A stretch of 64,000 bases of DNA. It comes from an uncultured Christensenella sp. (GTDB taxonomy: Bacteria > Bacillota > Clostridia > Christensenellales > Borkfalkiaceae). The stretch spans positions 427,857 to 491,856 of the forward strand of contig CAJTOY010000001.1 in the NCBI GenBank assembly GCA_910578195.1. Reading direction: 5' to 3'. Position 1 is the first letter of the stretch. Each line of letters begins with the position of its first letter. This document shows, piece by piece, positions 35,301 to 43,422 of this stretch. The position numbers and the translations under genes were made by a program. The notes below the pieces were generated by a model. The model did not search any database and was not told where the DNA came from. It worked only from the letters and a program-made list of their open reading frames with translations.

Positions 35301-37575
35301 ATATGAAGTCGGTTCTGCCGTTTATGTACGAGTTTTTGATTACCTGACGACCCGTGAAGAGTTCGAGGGTGTCCTGATAGCCGAGCATACGGCAGTTATC
35401 TACGACGACCTTATCCGCCTGAATAAGCACTGCAAGCGCGCGGTGTTCGCCGTATTTGGGTCCGAATACCTCGTCGAAGTGCTCAACCGAGTTGAACCAG
35501 TTGGAAATGGTCACGTTTTCGATTACGAAACCGACGGCTTTTTCTCTGACGTTGAGGGTCGCGGTCGAATCGGTCGTATGAAGGAAGCCGCCTTCGTCCT
35601 CTATGCCGTACAGCGAATCCCATTCGATTACGGTATTGCTTGCGTCGGTGTTCGCACCCTTGATTGTGAGGTTGGGAATATTGATTTCAAGTTTTTCTTT
35701 GTACAGCCCGTCGGCAAGGTTAATAACCTTTTTGGTGTTCTCGCCGAATTCTAATACGTTAAGGAAATCGAGCGCTTGCTGAATTGTTTTAAATCTGTAA
35801 GCGCCGTCCGCAAGGGTGCCGATATCCGCGTCGGCAAGGGCGCCGTTTACATTAATCGTGACGCTTTCAGCCGTGGTTTCGATTGACGAAGCCGCATAAT
35901 CTGCGACGTATACCTTAAATTCTTTGAAGATTTCGGGGTTCTCAGTCCAGGTTACCTTTATTGTCTGCATACCGGCGGTATTCTTGTCGTAGCCCGAAAC
36001 GGTAAAGCCTTCTGTTACTATGAAGGTCTGCTTGCCGCCGTTGAATACCGTTCTTACGGTAAGTCCGTCGAGGTCAAGCTCCTGTCCCTTGAAGTAGAAT
36101 TGCTGTACGGCGTGGTTGACGTATGTTCCGTTGCCCGCCGAGGTATTGCCGCCCTGAATTATCGCGTTGAAGCCGAGCTGTAACGCCTCTACTTCGTAAA
36201 CGGTTACGTCGTAGGAAGCCCGGAATTCCTTTTCGTTTTCGTCTTTATACTTGACGACGATTGTATACGTTCCGCCCCTCGTCTTATCGTACGCGGAGAA
36301 ATCGATTGTCAAATCCGACATTAAAACGGGTTCAATCATGCCCGTAATTTCACGGACAATCTGGACTTGAAGCATTGACAAATCCAAATCCTGCCCGACG
36401 ATATATTCTACTTTGCCCTTGTTCGAAATCTCGATTTTTTCGACTGCCGTTACGGGAACGGTTGTGTCGAACTTAGCGTAATATACGTCCGTAGTGCTGT
36501 TTGTTGCGCCGCGGGTAATCGTGTATAAGCCGACCTGGTCAAGGTTGACCGTTACCGCACGGATACCCTTGCCGAGATAGGAAAGTTCCTCCGTGGTGCC
36601 GTCGGGTTTGGTAAGAATAACCTTCTGGTATTGGTCTTCCTTAATCGCGCTCGACCCGTTTTCTGCGTAGAACGTGAGCACGCCGGGCGAAATCGCGTTG
36701 ACGGAGAAGCCCCTGTTCGTGCCGTCCATCTGTACGGACTTACCGCCGAAAAGAAGAGTGCCGTTATCGTCGTAAATAGTGTTGCTGAACGATTCAACCA
36801 CAACTTCGTCGGAATTATGCTTCAAAACGGGTTTGTCAAGACGCTCACGCGTGCGGACTTTGCCGCCGGGCACGACCCCGAATATACCGCTCGTGATGCC
36901 GTTTTCGTGCTGTCCCGCAGTCAGTCTCGTGGGTTCGAAAACATAGGAAACGTCCTTTACCTCTGCGCCGCAGACAACGCACTTGCCGTCGTCGCCGAAG
37001 GTGTGCGCAGAAACGTCGGTGCGCTCGTTACAGCCGTCGACCTTGCAAGTATGGAAGTGATTTATACCGTCGAACATCCATTTCGTGGTGTCGAAATCGT
37101 GATTGTGCTCCCAAAGCGCGTAGAGGCTGAAATTGCCTGTTACCGCCGTTTCGAAATCGTAGGCTTGCGTGCACTCCTCGTCGGTGAACCAGCCCCCGAA
37201 CGTCCAGCCTTCGGCTGTGGGGTCGGCAGGTTTAGAAAGCTTGCCGTTTTCATCGACCTTGACCGCCTCTATCTGCGCGCCGTGGTCGTTCATGACGAAC
37301 GTAACGGTGAACTGCGTAGCCGCGGGGGTTAAATTTCTTACGTAACCGCAGACGTTACAATCGACGTCGCTGTCGTTGTCGTAAATGTGGGGCGCTTTGG
37401 CGTCAACCTCGTCCTTATGGTCGCAAGTCGCCTCGTGCCAGTGGCTGGTTTCGTCACTTTTCCACTCTTCGGAAAATTTGTGTTTGTGCGAGCAGCCAAA
37501 CAATGTGAGGCAGCTTACAGCAGCCGCGCCGAGCGTGAGCGCGGCAATGGCCCTTAAAATTTTTTTGTTCTTCAT
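32374..37575 (-). CDS. Giant multi-domain pectinesterase (CE8) lipoprotein
   Basis: About 1733 residues from ATG 37575, which has a GGAGG ribosome binding site; the longer reading adds ten residues. A lipobox-like LTLFGC near residue 28 gives a surface lipoprotein. Next come a His/Cys module (HWHEATC to CNVCGYVR), an InlB-type beta repeat (about 95-160), Ig-like domains and a CE8 beta-helix (about 590-860). The CE8 motifs are intact: GYQDTLELF and GRTDFIFG (two catalytic Asp) and GRPWG (Arg). It removes methyl esters from pectin. The C-terminal half is a series of Cys/His repeats and beta modules ending in two small CBM-like domains. It follows the CE12 gene in one operon. Confidence 0.88.
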   Translation of the reverse strand: MKNKKILRAIAALTLGAAAVSCLTLFGCSHKHKFSEEWKSDETSHWHEATCDHKDEVDAKAPHIYDNDSDVDCNVCGYVRNLTPAATQFTVTFVMNDHGAQIEAVKVDENGKLSKPADPTAEGWTFGGWFTDEECTQAYDFETAVTGNFSLYALWEHNHDFDTTKWMFDGINHFHTCKVDGCNERTDVSAHTFGDDGKCVVCGAEVKDVSYVFEPTRLTAGQHENGITSGIFGVVPGGKVRTRERLDKPVLKHNSDEVVVESFSNTIYDDNGTLLFGGKSVQMDGTNRGFSVNAISPGVLTFYAENGSSAIKEDQYQKVILTKPDGTTEELSYLGKGIRAVTVNLDQVGLYTITRGATNSTTDVYYAKFDTTVPVTAVEKIEISNKGKVEYIVGQDLDLSMLQVQIVREITGMIEPVLMSDLTIDFSAYDKTRGGTYTIVVKYKDENEKEFRASYDVTVYEVEALQLGFNAIIQGGNTSAGNGTYVNHAVQQFYFKGQELDLDGLTVRTVFNGGKQTFIVTEGFTVSGYDKNTAGMQTIKVTWTENPEIFKEFKVYVADYAASSIETTAESVTINVNGALADADIGTLADGAYRFKTIQQALDFLNVLEFGENTKKVINLADGLYKEKLEINIPNLTIKGANTDASNTVIEWDSLYGIEDEGGFLHTTDSTATLNVREKAVGFVIENVTISNWFNSVEHFDEVFGPKYGEHRALAVLIQADKVVVDNCRMLGYQDTLELFTGRQVIKNSYINGRTDFIFGTNNTTYFQNCEIESIDSKGYITAFKGMNKNKDDAITYGAIFDGCEFTYKEGVEEGTTAIGRPWGAYAAVAVINSRLDKHISKAGYNGGTSGTRYVSMSGVAPTVETAKFFEYNNTGDGAITAEVAGMKFLMAETVKNYTDMSVIFGTTNGGVTYSTAWDGGKGVTITEKTYRFTADVIEEAALHETALEGETIFGGDMTVIAVDGAKWRAESSKNQAQFNAGCVIKMNVEGTVSVATYGGDYGKPENVSINYKNGFAVIKIKATAASPITNGCYVTSIMLNKAEEGVHTHEYSEWVVTPAESGDNYGTAVRTCDDCELETAHSQSVTLPALSTEDYTISASATSGMATYTYESEFGKISFEAPELEGQHVHSYGAWTVTATLEAAGTATKVCTSESCNNDDTKTVVVNIPALTDANYVVTDNTATLEAGGTGTYTITVDGVEVSFEAETPKLTLTRITEDYTYTYDQNVDLVSTDKILFTNCAKNGDWLKYGGAGSSITLNLPEGATLRFTRSGFEASAKILINGVEQTAGNGAEVEYLVTLSGYTVITATGTAYLKSISVEIDLAYEHRHTFGDWKITVAEEGENYGTAVRSCVVENCGVANETQTVTLPALSAEKYDIAPGATEGKSIFTLKEEPSISFEADSLAGVHVHSYSDWTVTEENMPTAEATGKATRTCSGGDGCGGLLELALPALTDSRYVITNNTATLTAAGTGTYTIELDGETVSFTAETSALTLNVIDKNVTISFGSSGNYKTAMSENNLVAEFTSGGNIRDNGGNNSQLSGTTLNIKVKAGAKVAVSSYNGYTNYDVKIDGVKLGETQTGTSWEYTAEKDCMISFMSTNNNNYFYNIAVSYGVKEITTDMTHSISADGIDGNEYFELNGVQNHQGSHWLFKNEATIKFKVAAGAKITLNCSYWGNNNYIVVNGVEKSGLTNNTPLVIEMAEGGEVVISILNDETHNQAVYLQSIEVSFAA

Positions 37576-37601
37576 TATTCCTCCAAAAATATTTATTTTA
37601 A

Positions 37602-37624
37602 GCACCCCAGAAATGCGGGGGTGC
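37602..37624 (-). other. Intergenic hairpin in the pectin operon
   Basis: GCACCCC / GGGGTGC stem with a 9-nt loop in the gap between the CE12 stop and CE8 start. There is only a weak T-rich tail, so it is probably a partial terminator or stability element rather than a full stop. Confidence 0.5.
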
Positions 37625-37636
37625 CATGAAGATTAG

Positions 37637-39391
37637 TTATGCACCCTGAGAGTCGCCCGTGATTGCGAATTGTACGTCGGAGAATTCGACGGTTATGCCT
37701 CTGTTTGCAAATAAGCAAAGATACATATAGTCGTTATCTACCGAATATACATCAAAATCGGGGTAGGATTCAGTATAGGTGTTTTCGCCGTCGACAAACG
37801 TTACGGTGAACGAATTGTCCGTCTTGGAAATCGAAACCGTATACGTCGAACCTTCGGCAACGGTAACCGGATTCTTGGGGTTAGCCATTTTACCCGCCGT
37901 ATAGCTGAATATTGCGCCTTTGTCGATAACCGCGCCCGCCATTAAGCAGTCGCTTTTAATCGTGGCGTCGCTGGTATTTATGTAGATATCGTCGCGAATC
38001 ATCATACCGAAGCCGGTCTGGTTGTTTGCCGACGTAGTCTTTGTAACTATTTTTACGGTCGCGCTTGCAGTAAAGTTTTTGTTAGCGTCAATCTGGATAA
38101 ACGCGCCGGCAAAGCCATAAGACGCGCCAGCAAACTTACCGTTGTTCGCGCCGTTGCTTACGGTGAACTTGCCGTCGGCGTTGGTTACCGAGAATTTTTC
38201 TATTTTGTCTTTGCCGCCGACGTCGCCCATAACCGTCTTATACCAGCTTTGCCCCGCAACCGAGCCGATGTACTGTTCTTCGTGCGCCGTGGGGTCGAAC
38301 TGAGTGTATGCGGCTTTTACGAAATCCGCTTTTATGGCGTTGGGCAATTCGGTCGCCTTGTCGGGCTTCGCGATATCTGCCTTGACATAATTTTTGAGGG
38401 AGCAATCGGTCGCTTTGAGCGCGTTGGCAAGCTCGTACGCGACAGTCTTTGCGCCGAAATAATTGAGGTGGGTCGTGTCCTCGCCGGTGGGAGTTTTAAC
38501 GCCTTCCGCTTCGTTATACGAGGTGTGCGCGTGATAATTGAGCGCTTCCGCGCCGAGTGAAATATAGTCCGCTTTGGTTATCGAGGTCAAATCGATAACC
38601 GTAGTGTTCGTCGCCGCGCCGAGCGTCTTTATTGCGCCCGCATAGTCGCCGTCAGCCGTTATGTGTCCGTTTGCCGCGTCGTATTTGGCGGTATCGGCGC
38701 TGTATCTTACAATCGGGGTACAGAGTACGGGCGTAGCCTTTTTCTCGACAGCAAGCTTAACGTAATTTTCATATAACGTATACTGGAACGAGGGCCCCTT
38801 TGCCGAGGTCGCCGTATTGTGGTCGGGCGCGGGGTCGGTAAAGCGCGCCGCTTCGTTTTTCTGGTCGTTGTGACCGAAACCGATTATGAGATAATCGCCC
38901 TCGGTTATGCTGTTTTGAAGGGTTGTATAATTTGCCTCGGTGAGGAAGCTTAACGAACTTCTGCCCGAAAGCGCGAGGTTTACAATCTGATCCTCGGAGC
39001 AGTTTATGTAATTGTAAAGCTGAGTGCCGTAGCCGTAGCGGGGCATATAATAATTGTCGGTAAACGAGCAAACCGTGGAATCGCCAACTAAATAAATTTT
39101 ACCCGAAAGGGTTTCGGGTGCGATTTCCCTCGTGTAACCGCATACGTTGCAATCGGGGTCGCGGTCGTTGTCGAACTCGTGCGCCGCTAAACCGTCTTTT
39201 AAATCGGTGTGCTCGCAAGTAGCTTCGTGCCAGTGGTTGGTTGCATCGCTCTTCCAATCGCTGCCGTAAGTGTGCTTATGCACTTCTTCTTCGGGCTTGT
39301 CGCCATTACACGCCGCCATGCCGAAGCAGCCGAAGGCTGCAACTCCGCTCATTACCGTTGCTAATAAAGAGTGAATTACTTTTTTTCTCAT
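37637..39391 (-). CDS. SGNH/GDSL carbohydrate esterase, CE12-like (rhamnogalacturonan acetylesterase)
   Basis: 584 residues from ATG 39391, which has an AGGAG ribosome binding site. The signal peptide ends at MAACNGD, a lipobox-like site. A His/Cys module (HWHEATC to CNVCGYTR) follows, nearly the same as in the CE8 protein. The esterase domain (about 95-325) has IYLVGDST (nucleophile Ser), ALSGRSS, GFGHND and DTTHLN (Asp-His), the four CE12/SGNH blocks. A C-terminal beta-sandwich of about 190 residues may bind carbohydrate. It removes acetyl groups from pectic rhamnogalacturonan, a partner to the CE8 methylesterase. Confidence 0.87.
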   Translation of the reverse strand: MRKKVIHSLLATVMSGVAAFGCFGMAACNGDKPEEEVHKHTYGSDWKSDATNHWHEATCEHTDLKDGLAAHEFDNDRDPDCNVCGYTREIAPETLSGKIYLVGDSTVCSFTDNYYMPRYGYGTQLYNYINCSEDQIVNLALSGRSSLSFLTEANYTTLQNSITEGDYLIIGFGHNDQKNEAARFTDPAPDHNTATSAKGPSFQYTLYENYVKLAVEKKATPVLCTPIVRYSADTAKYDAANGHITADGDYAGAIKTLGAATNTTVIDLTSITKADYISLGAEALNYHAHTSYNEAEGVKTPTGEDTTHLNYFGAKTVAYELANALKATDCSLKNYVKADIAKPDKATELPNAIKADFVKAAYTQFDPTAHEEQYIGSVAGQSWYKTVMGDVGGKDKIEKFSVTNADGKFTVSNGANNGKFAGASYGFAGAFIQIDANKNFTASATVKIVTKTTSANNQTGFGMMIRDDIYINTSDATIKSDCLMAGAVIDKGAIFSYTAGKMANPKNPVTVAEGSTYTVSISKTDNSFTVTFVDGENTYTESYPDFDVYSVDNDYMYLCLFANRGITVEFSDVQFAITGDSQGA

Positions 39392-39410
39392 AGATATTCT
39401 CCTATATGTG

Positions 39411-39449
39411 TTTGCATTGCGAAGCAATGCAAACAGACCCATGGGTCTG
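39411..39449 (-). promoter_or_regulatory. Two perfect hairpins in the CE12 mRNA leader
   Basis: In transcript order: CAGACCC/GGGTCTG (39449-39434), then TTTGCATTGC/GCAATGCAAA with a 3-nt loop (39433-39411), directly adjoining each other and lying 9 nt before the ribosome binding site. There is no T run between hairpin and start, so they are not an attenuator by themselves. They may control message stability or bind a regulator. Confidence 0.55.
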
Positions 39450-39472
39450 AAAAAAATTTTTTGTCGATAGTT

Positions 39473-39501
39473 ATTATAGCACATTTATTATGTCATATCA
39501 A
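39473..39501 (-). promoter_or_regulatory. Promoter of the pectin esterase operon
   Basis: Minus strand TTGATA (39501-39496), 17 bp, TATAAT (39478-39473). It predicts a leader of about 75 nt containing the two hairpins. Confidence 0.75.
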
Positions 39502-39548
39502 GACATTTTTTGATAATTTTTATAAATTATGTAACTTTTTTATATGAC

Positions 39549-39578
39549 AAAAGCCGCACGGTCACCCGTGCGGCTTTT
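39549..39578. terminator. Terminator after the PII-like genes
   Basis: 13-bp stem AAAAGCCGCACGG and complement, loop TCAC, with T-rich flanks both ways. It ends the DUF1538 operon and precedes the pectin operon promoter. Confidence 0.85.
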
Positions 39579-39593
39579 ATTTGTAAAAATATG

Positions 39594-39929
39594 TTAATTC
39601 TGGCTTTCGGGCGGCGAGGCGGGCTCGGACGAAAGTCCTACGACGTTGCTTACCGCCATTGAAAAGGCAATGCCCTGCCCCTCGGTTTTAAGCCCCGCGG
39701 ACTTGTACAGCGCGTGCAAAACGTCGTCCTTGATATTCTCGGGTACGAGAATCATTACCATTTCCTTATCGGGCTGGATTGTTATTTTGAAAAACTGCTC
39801 CGCCTCTTTGTTCGCGGTGCCCTTGGCGTGGATAACCGTACCGCCTCGCGCGCCGACTTCCTTTGCGGCGTCCATAACCAGCTCGGAATAGCCCGCATTG
39901 ACTATACAGATAATTACCTCGTAGTTCAT
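39594..39929 (-). CDS. PII-like signalling protein (second)
   Basis: 111 residues, the PII (GlnB-like) size. The GARGGTVIHAKGT segment matches the start of the T-loop region of PII relatives, and QPDKEMVMILVP fits the beta-strand after it. The canonical uridylylation-site Tyr motif of GlnB is absent. By family knowledge such proteins are trimeric sensors of nucleotides or metabolites that control a membrane partner. The start overlaps the upstream gene's stop by 1 nt. Its partner is probably the DUF1538 membrane protein two genes upstream. Confidence 0.75.
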   Translation of the reverse strand: MNYEVIICIVNAGYSELVMDAAKEVGARGGTVIHAKGTANKEAEQFFKITIQPDKEMVMILVPENIKDDVLHALYKSAGLKTEGQGIAFSMAVSNVVGLSSEPASPPESQN

Positions 39930-40357
39930 TATTTTTCCTCCTTACCGGTCATTTTGGCGTTACTTAAAAATCTGAAAATAAGCGAACCGATTACGCTTGT
40001 AAACGGCACTGTGAACGCGACGCCCTTGCCGTCCTTTATAGTCCTGAATTTTTCATCGAGCATATTAATTGCGTCTTTGATTTTGTCCTGACGTATGATG
40101 CTGAAAATCACGGCTTTATCCGATTCCGCAAGTCCGAGATAAACGAGCATTTTCGCGTCGGCGGTGCCGTGACCGAACGCCGTCACCTGCATATTGACTT
40201 CGAGCGACTGGATTAAGTCGGCGTAGTACTCCGCTTTCTTTCTGTCGACGATTGTAATCAGCAGTTCGAGCTTCATGGAAGTGACGGTGTGCGCCGCCGC
40301 ACCCTTCTTTTCGGGCTTTCTGCGCGGTGCGCGTTTTTCTGTGTTTTTATCAGCCAT
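39929..40357 (-). CDS. PII-like signalling protein (first)
   Basis: 142 residues. A basic, Lys/Arg-rich N-terminal extension of about 25 residues precedes a PII-like domain (LELLITIVDRKKAEYYADLI onward). It is more divergent than its neighbour. Its T-loop-like stretch reads FGHGTADAKML and its last strand is VAFTVPFTSVIG, close to IAFSMAVSNVVG in the second copy, which supports common descent. It lies 8 bp after the DUF1538 gene, so two PII-like subunits are co-made with one transporter; a hetero-complex is possible. Confidence 0.65.
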   Translation of the reverse strand: MADKNTEKRAPRRKPEKKGAAAHTVTSMKLELLITIVDRKKAEYYADLIQSLEVNMQVTAFGHGTADAKMLVYLGLAESDKAVIFSIIRQDKIKDAINMLDEKFRTIKDGKGVAFTVPFTSVIGSLIFRFLSNAKMTGKEEK

Positions 40358-40365
40358 AAAAGCTC

Positions 40366-41898
40366 CTACTTAAAATAAATGATTTGTTCGTCGTCGGCGG
40401 CAAGGATACGCTTCATTGCAAGCTTGTTGCGCACTTTCGACAGCATTACCGCCTTGAAGCCTAAAATCTGTATCATAATCAAAGGGGTCATTGCGACCAT
40501 TGCAACCACGCCGAAGGCGTTGTTTAAAATCGCGTCGGTGTCGCCCCCGAGTGCGACGCATGCGCCTATCACGAGCGGGAGAATAAAGCTCGACGTCAGC
40601 GGGCCGCTCGCAACGCCGCCCGAATCGAACGCTATCGCCGTGTAAATCTTCGGCACGAAGAACGAAAGCCCCAACGATATCAGATAGCCGGGTATAAGAT
40701 AATACAAAATCGAGAAACCGAAAATCGTCCTCAGCATAGAAAGCCCGATTGAAATTCCGACCGCTATCGAAAGCGCAATCAGCATTTCGAGCTTTTTGAC
40801 GCCGCCGCCCGTTATTTCCTCTACCTGCTTGTTGAGAACGTGCACGGCGGGTTCGGCGAGGACGACAACCATACCGAGCACAAGCCCGAACACGACCAGC
40901 ACGGGCTGGCTGAATTCTGCGATTTTCATTCCGAGTTTGAAGCCTATCGGCATAAACCCGACCTCGACCGCGACAAGGAAAATTACAAGCCCCAAAAAGG
41001 TGTAAGCTATGCCTATTCCTATCTGGATTAATTTCTGTTTGGGAAGCTTCAAGATTATAAACTGCAATATGAAGAAAAACGCAACTACAAGCCCGAGCGC
41101 GATTGCAACGTCCTTTAATTTGTTTAGCACTATCCGTCCGAATTCGCCGAGACTTTCCGAAACCGTGACGTATTCGTCAAGCCCGCTCATCGAGCTTGTG
41201 TCGCCGTTCGAAAACAGCATAAGCATCATGACCGCTATCATGGGACCTATCGAGCAAAGCGCGATAAGTCCGAAGGAGTTTTCGTTGGCGTTGCGCCCGC
41301 CTATCGTCGTGGATATACCAACGCCGAGCGCCATGATAAACGGAACGGTTATCGGACCGGTGGTCACGCCGCCCGAGTCGAACGATAAAGGTATAAAAGA
41401 AATTTTGCCGTTTTCTATCAGTATCGCGCAGACCGCGAAAAGCATCAGATAGAAAAACATCAAAAGCATCGATAAATTCAAGTGAAAGACGATTTTCGCA
41501 ACCGCCACCACCAGAAACAAACCCACGCCTATGCCGACGGTGATTACAAGCAGCATTTTGGGGCTAATTACGCTTTCGACCTGCCCCGCAAGCACGGACA
41601 AATCGGGCTCGGCAATGGTTATCAGAACGCCCATAACAAAGCATACCGAAAGCAGAATTGCAAGCTTTTTCGACTTGGTAAGACCCGAGCCCACATAGCT
41701 GCCCATGGGCGTCATTGCCAAATCCGCGCCGAGGTTGAAAAGCCCTATACCCAGCACCAGAAACAAAGCGGAAACTGCGAAAACGACCATTTCCTGCACC
41801 GTAAAGCCCATAAAAGGCAACAGTATAAGCACTATTGCCGTGACGGGTAAAACGGATATTAACGATTCTTTTAATTTGGCAAACAATATTTTTCGCAT
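40366..41898 (-). CDS. DUF1538 membrane protein (putative transporter)
   Basis: 510 residues with about twelve helices in two homologous halves. Each half carries a copy of a glycine-rich motif: SFDSGGVTTGPITVPFIM near residue 172 and AFDSGGVASGPLTSSFIL near residue 422. Such repeated, probably re-entrant motifs suggest a transport path made from both halves. The substrate of DUF1538 proteins is not established to my knowledge. The two downstream PII-like proteins point to control by nitrogen, carbon or nucleotide status. Its start has no Shine-Dalgarno sequence, and the -10 box is 8 nt away. Confidence 0.82.
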   Translation of the reverse strand: MRKILFAKLKESLISVLPVTAIVLILLPFMGFTVQEMVVFAVSALFLVLGIGLFNLGADLAMTPMGSYVGSGLTKSKKLAILLSVCFVMGVLITIAEPDLSVLAGQVESVISPKMLLVITVGIGVGLFLVVAVAKIVFHLNLSMLLMFFYLMLFAVCAILIENGKISFIPLSFDSGGVTTGPITVPFIMALGVGISTTIGGRNANENSFGLIALCSIGPMIAVMMLMLFSNGDTSSMSGLDEYVTVSESLGEFGRIVLNKLKDVAIALGLVVAFFFILQFIILKLPKQKLIQIGIGIAYTFLGLVIFLVAVEVGFMPIGFKLGMKIAEFSQPVLVVFGLVLGMVVVLAEPAVHVLNKQVEEITGGGVKKLEMLIALSIAVGISIGLSMLRTIFGFSILYYLIPGYLISLGLSFFVPKIYTAIAFDSGGVASGPLTSSFILPLVIGACVALGGDTDAILNNAFGVVAMVAMTPLIMIQILGFKAVMLSKVRNKLAMKRILAADDEQIIYFK

Positions 41899-41906
41899 AT
41901 ATTTAT

Positions 41907-41935
41907 ATCATATCATATGAAAATTGATTTTTCAA
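41907..41935 (-). promoter_or_regulatory. Promoter of the DUF1538-PII operon (near-leaderless)
   Basis: Minus strand TTGAAA (41935-41930), 17 bp, TATGAT (41912-41907), then 8 nt to the ATG at 41898. It predicts a leader of 0-2 nt. Confidence 0.6.
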
Positions 41936-41943
41936 AATAATTT

Positions 41944-43422
41944 TCAAGCCCTGAAAAGAAAATATTTATTTAAATGTATATTTGTCAGCATTTCCGCCGC
42001 CGAGGAGGTTATTTCGGTTTCCGACACCTCGGCGATTTTAACCCCGCCCGCATTGTAGAACGCCCAGCCCTCGGGAACGGCAAACTCAACTTCTTTGAGA
42101 TTTTCACAGCCGTCGAAGGCGTATTGACCGATTTCGGTCACGCTTGCGGGTATGAATATTTTCTCCAACCCGATCAAGCCGCGGAACGCTTCGCTTATAA
42201 TCGCTGTCACGGGCTTGCCCCTATAAGTTTCTGGAATTATAATTTCGGGTACGCCGTTTTCTATACCGAGCACGGCGTAGGAATTTCCGTCCGACAACAG
42301 CCCGAAAACAAGCCCTTTCGTCGCGGCTGCGTCCAGCCCGCAATATATGCAGATGTCGTCGGCGAAATTATGCCCGTGCGCGGACACAACCTCGGTTTCG
42401 AGCACTTTTTCGCAGACCGTGCACTCGGTATGCTTTGCCCCGTCGCTTTCGCAATCCTCTTCAACGTCGGTAATCCACCCGCCCGCAACGTGACCCGCGG
42501 CGGGAATTATTTCGCTTTCTATGCGGATTTTACAAAAAGCGCACTCTCTGAACTTTAACCCGTCTTTCTCGCAAGAGGGTTGAATTTCAGTTATCCACTC
42601 GCTCAAAGCGTGCGGCAGCTTCTCGACCGTCCGCGTTTCGGTATGTGTTTCGTCGTTTTTGCAGACGCGCGTTTCAAGCCCTTCCTGCGTGCACATCGGC
42701 TCGGTCACAGTCGTCCATTCGGAAAAGTTGTGACCCATCGCGGGAATTGTCTCACTATCCGAACGCAAGCCGCAAACGCTACACTCTCTATACTTTAAGC
42801 CGTCCGTCTCGCACGTTTCCTGTGTTATAAAATCTTTTATAACGTGATTGATTTTCTCTGTCGTGCGGGTTTCCGTATGGCTTTCGTCGTGCGCGCAGAC
42901 CCGCCTTTCCTCGCCGTGCTCGGTGCAAGTGGCGCTTTTCACTTCTTCCCATTCGCCGAACGCGTGACCGAGCGGCGGTATTTCTACAAACGTGCTGTAA
43001 TTACAGCGCGTACAATATTCATATTCCGCGTGCCCCGCTTCCGTGCAGGTTGCGTTTTCTGCCACGACATTTTCCAAGGCGTGGTTCAGCGCGGGTATTG
43101 TTATCTTTTCGGTACCCTCGCCGCAACGCCTGCACTGTCTGTATGCTTCGTGTCCTTCTTCGGTGCATGTTGCGGGCTTTTCTTCGTATTCGATATAATC
43201 GTGACCGAGCGAAGCCATAACCCCCGTCTGTTTTTCGCCGCACGAACAATAGCGTTCGCGTTCGCCGTCCTCGGTACAAGTTCTGTTTTTCGTAATAACC
43301 CATTCATCGTACATATGGCGATGAACGGGTTCGTGTAAGACAAAATATTCACAGCCCGCAAAGAGGGCGGCACAAAATACGGTACAAAATACTATCAAAA
43401 ATATTAACGGAAGTTTTTTCAT
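41944..43422 (-). CDS. Lipoprotein with Cys/His repeats and a C-terminal BspA-type LRR
   Basis: 492 residues. Signal peptide with a Cys near residue 24 (LFAGCEYF) suggests lipidation. About eight repeats of 35-50 residues follow, each with a TCTE-G-like opening, one or two CxxC-type pairs and a closing GH or NH motif (for example PALNHA, PPLGHAF). These look like small metal- or disulfide-stabilised beds. The last 110 residues form a LRR_5 leucine-rich repeat (IFIPASVTEIGQYAFDGC). Its start overlaps the AraC gene's stop (ATGA) and has no ribosome binding site of its own, so it depends on that gene's translation. I infer a surface adhesion or binding role. Confidence 0.75.
   Translation of the reverse strand: MKKLPLIFLIVFCTVFCAALFAGCEYFVLHEPVHRHMYDEWVITKNRTCTEDGERERYCSCGEKQTGVMASLGHDYIEYEEKPATCTEEGHEAYRQCRRCGEGTEKITIPALNHALENVVAENATCTEAGHAEYEYCTRCNYSTFVEIPPLGHAFGEWEEVKSATCTEHGEERRVCAHDESHTETRTTEKINHVIKDFITQETCETDGLKYRECSVCGLRSDSETIPAMGHNFSEWTTVTEPMCTQEGLETRVCKNDETHTETRTVEKLPHALSEWITEIQPSCEKDGLKFRECAFCKIRIESEIIPAAGHVAGGWITDVEEDCESDGAKHTECTVCEKVLETEVVSAHGHNFADDICIYCGLDAAATKGLVFGLLSDGNSYAVLGIENGVPEIIIPETYRGKPVTAIISEAFRGLIGLEKIFIPASVTEIGQYAFDGCENLKEVEFAVPEGWAFYNAGGVKIAEVSETEITSSAAEMLTNIHLNKYFLFRA

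Noticed and set aside
34183..35754. Long plus-strand open frame (523 codons) opposite the CE8 gene
   Set aside because: It lies antisense to the catalytic part of the pectinesterase, has no ribosome binding site or recognisable domain, and has the composition expected of a mirror frame.
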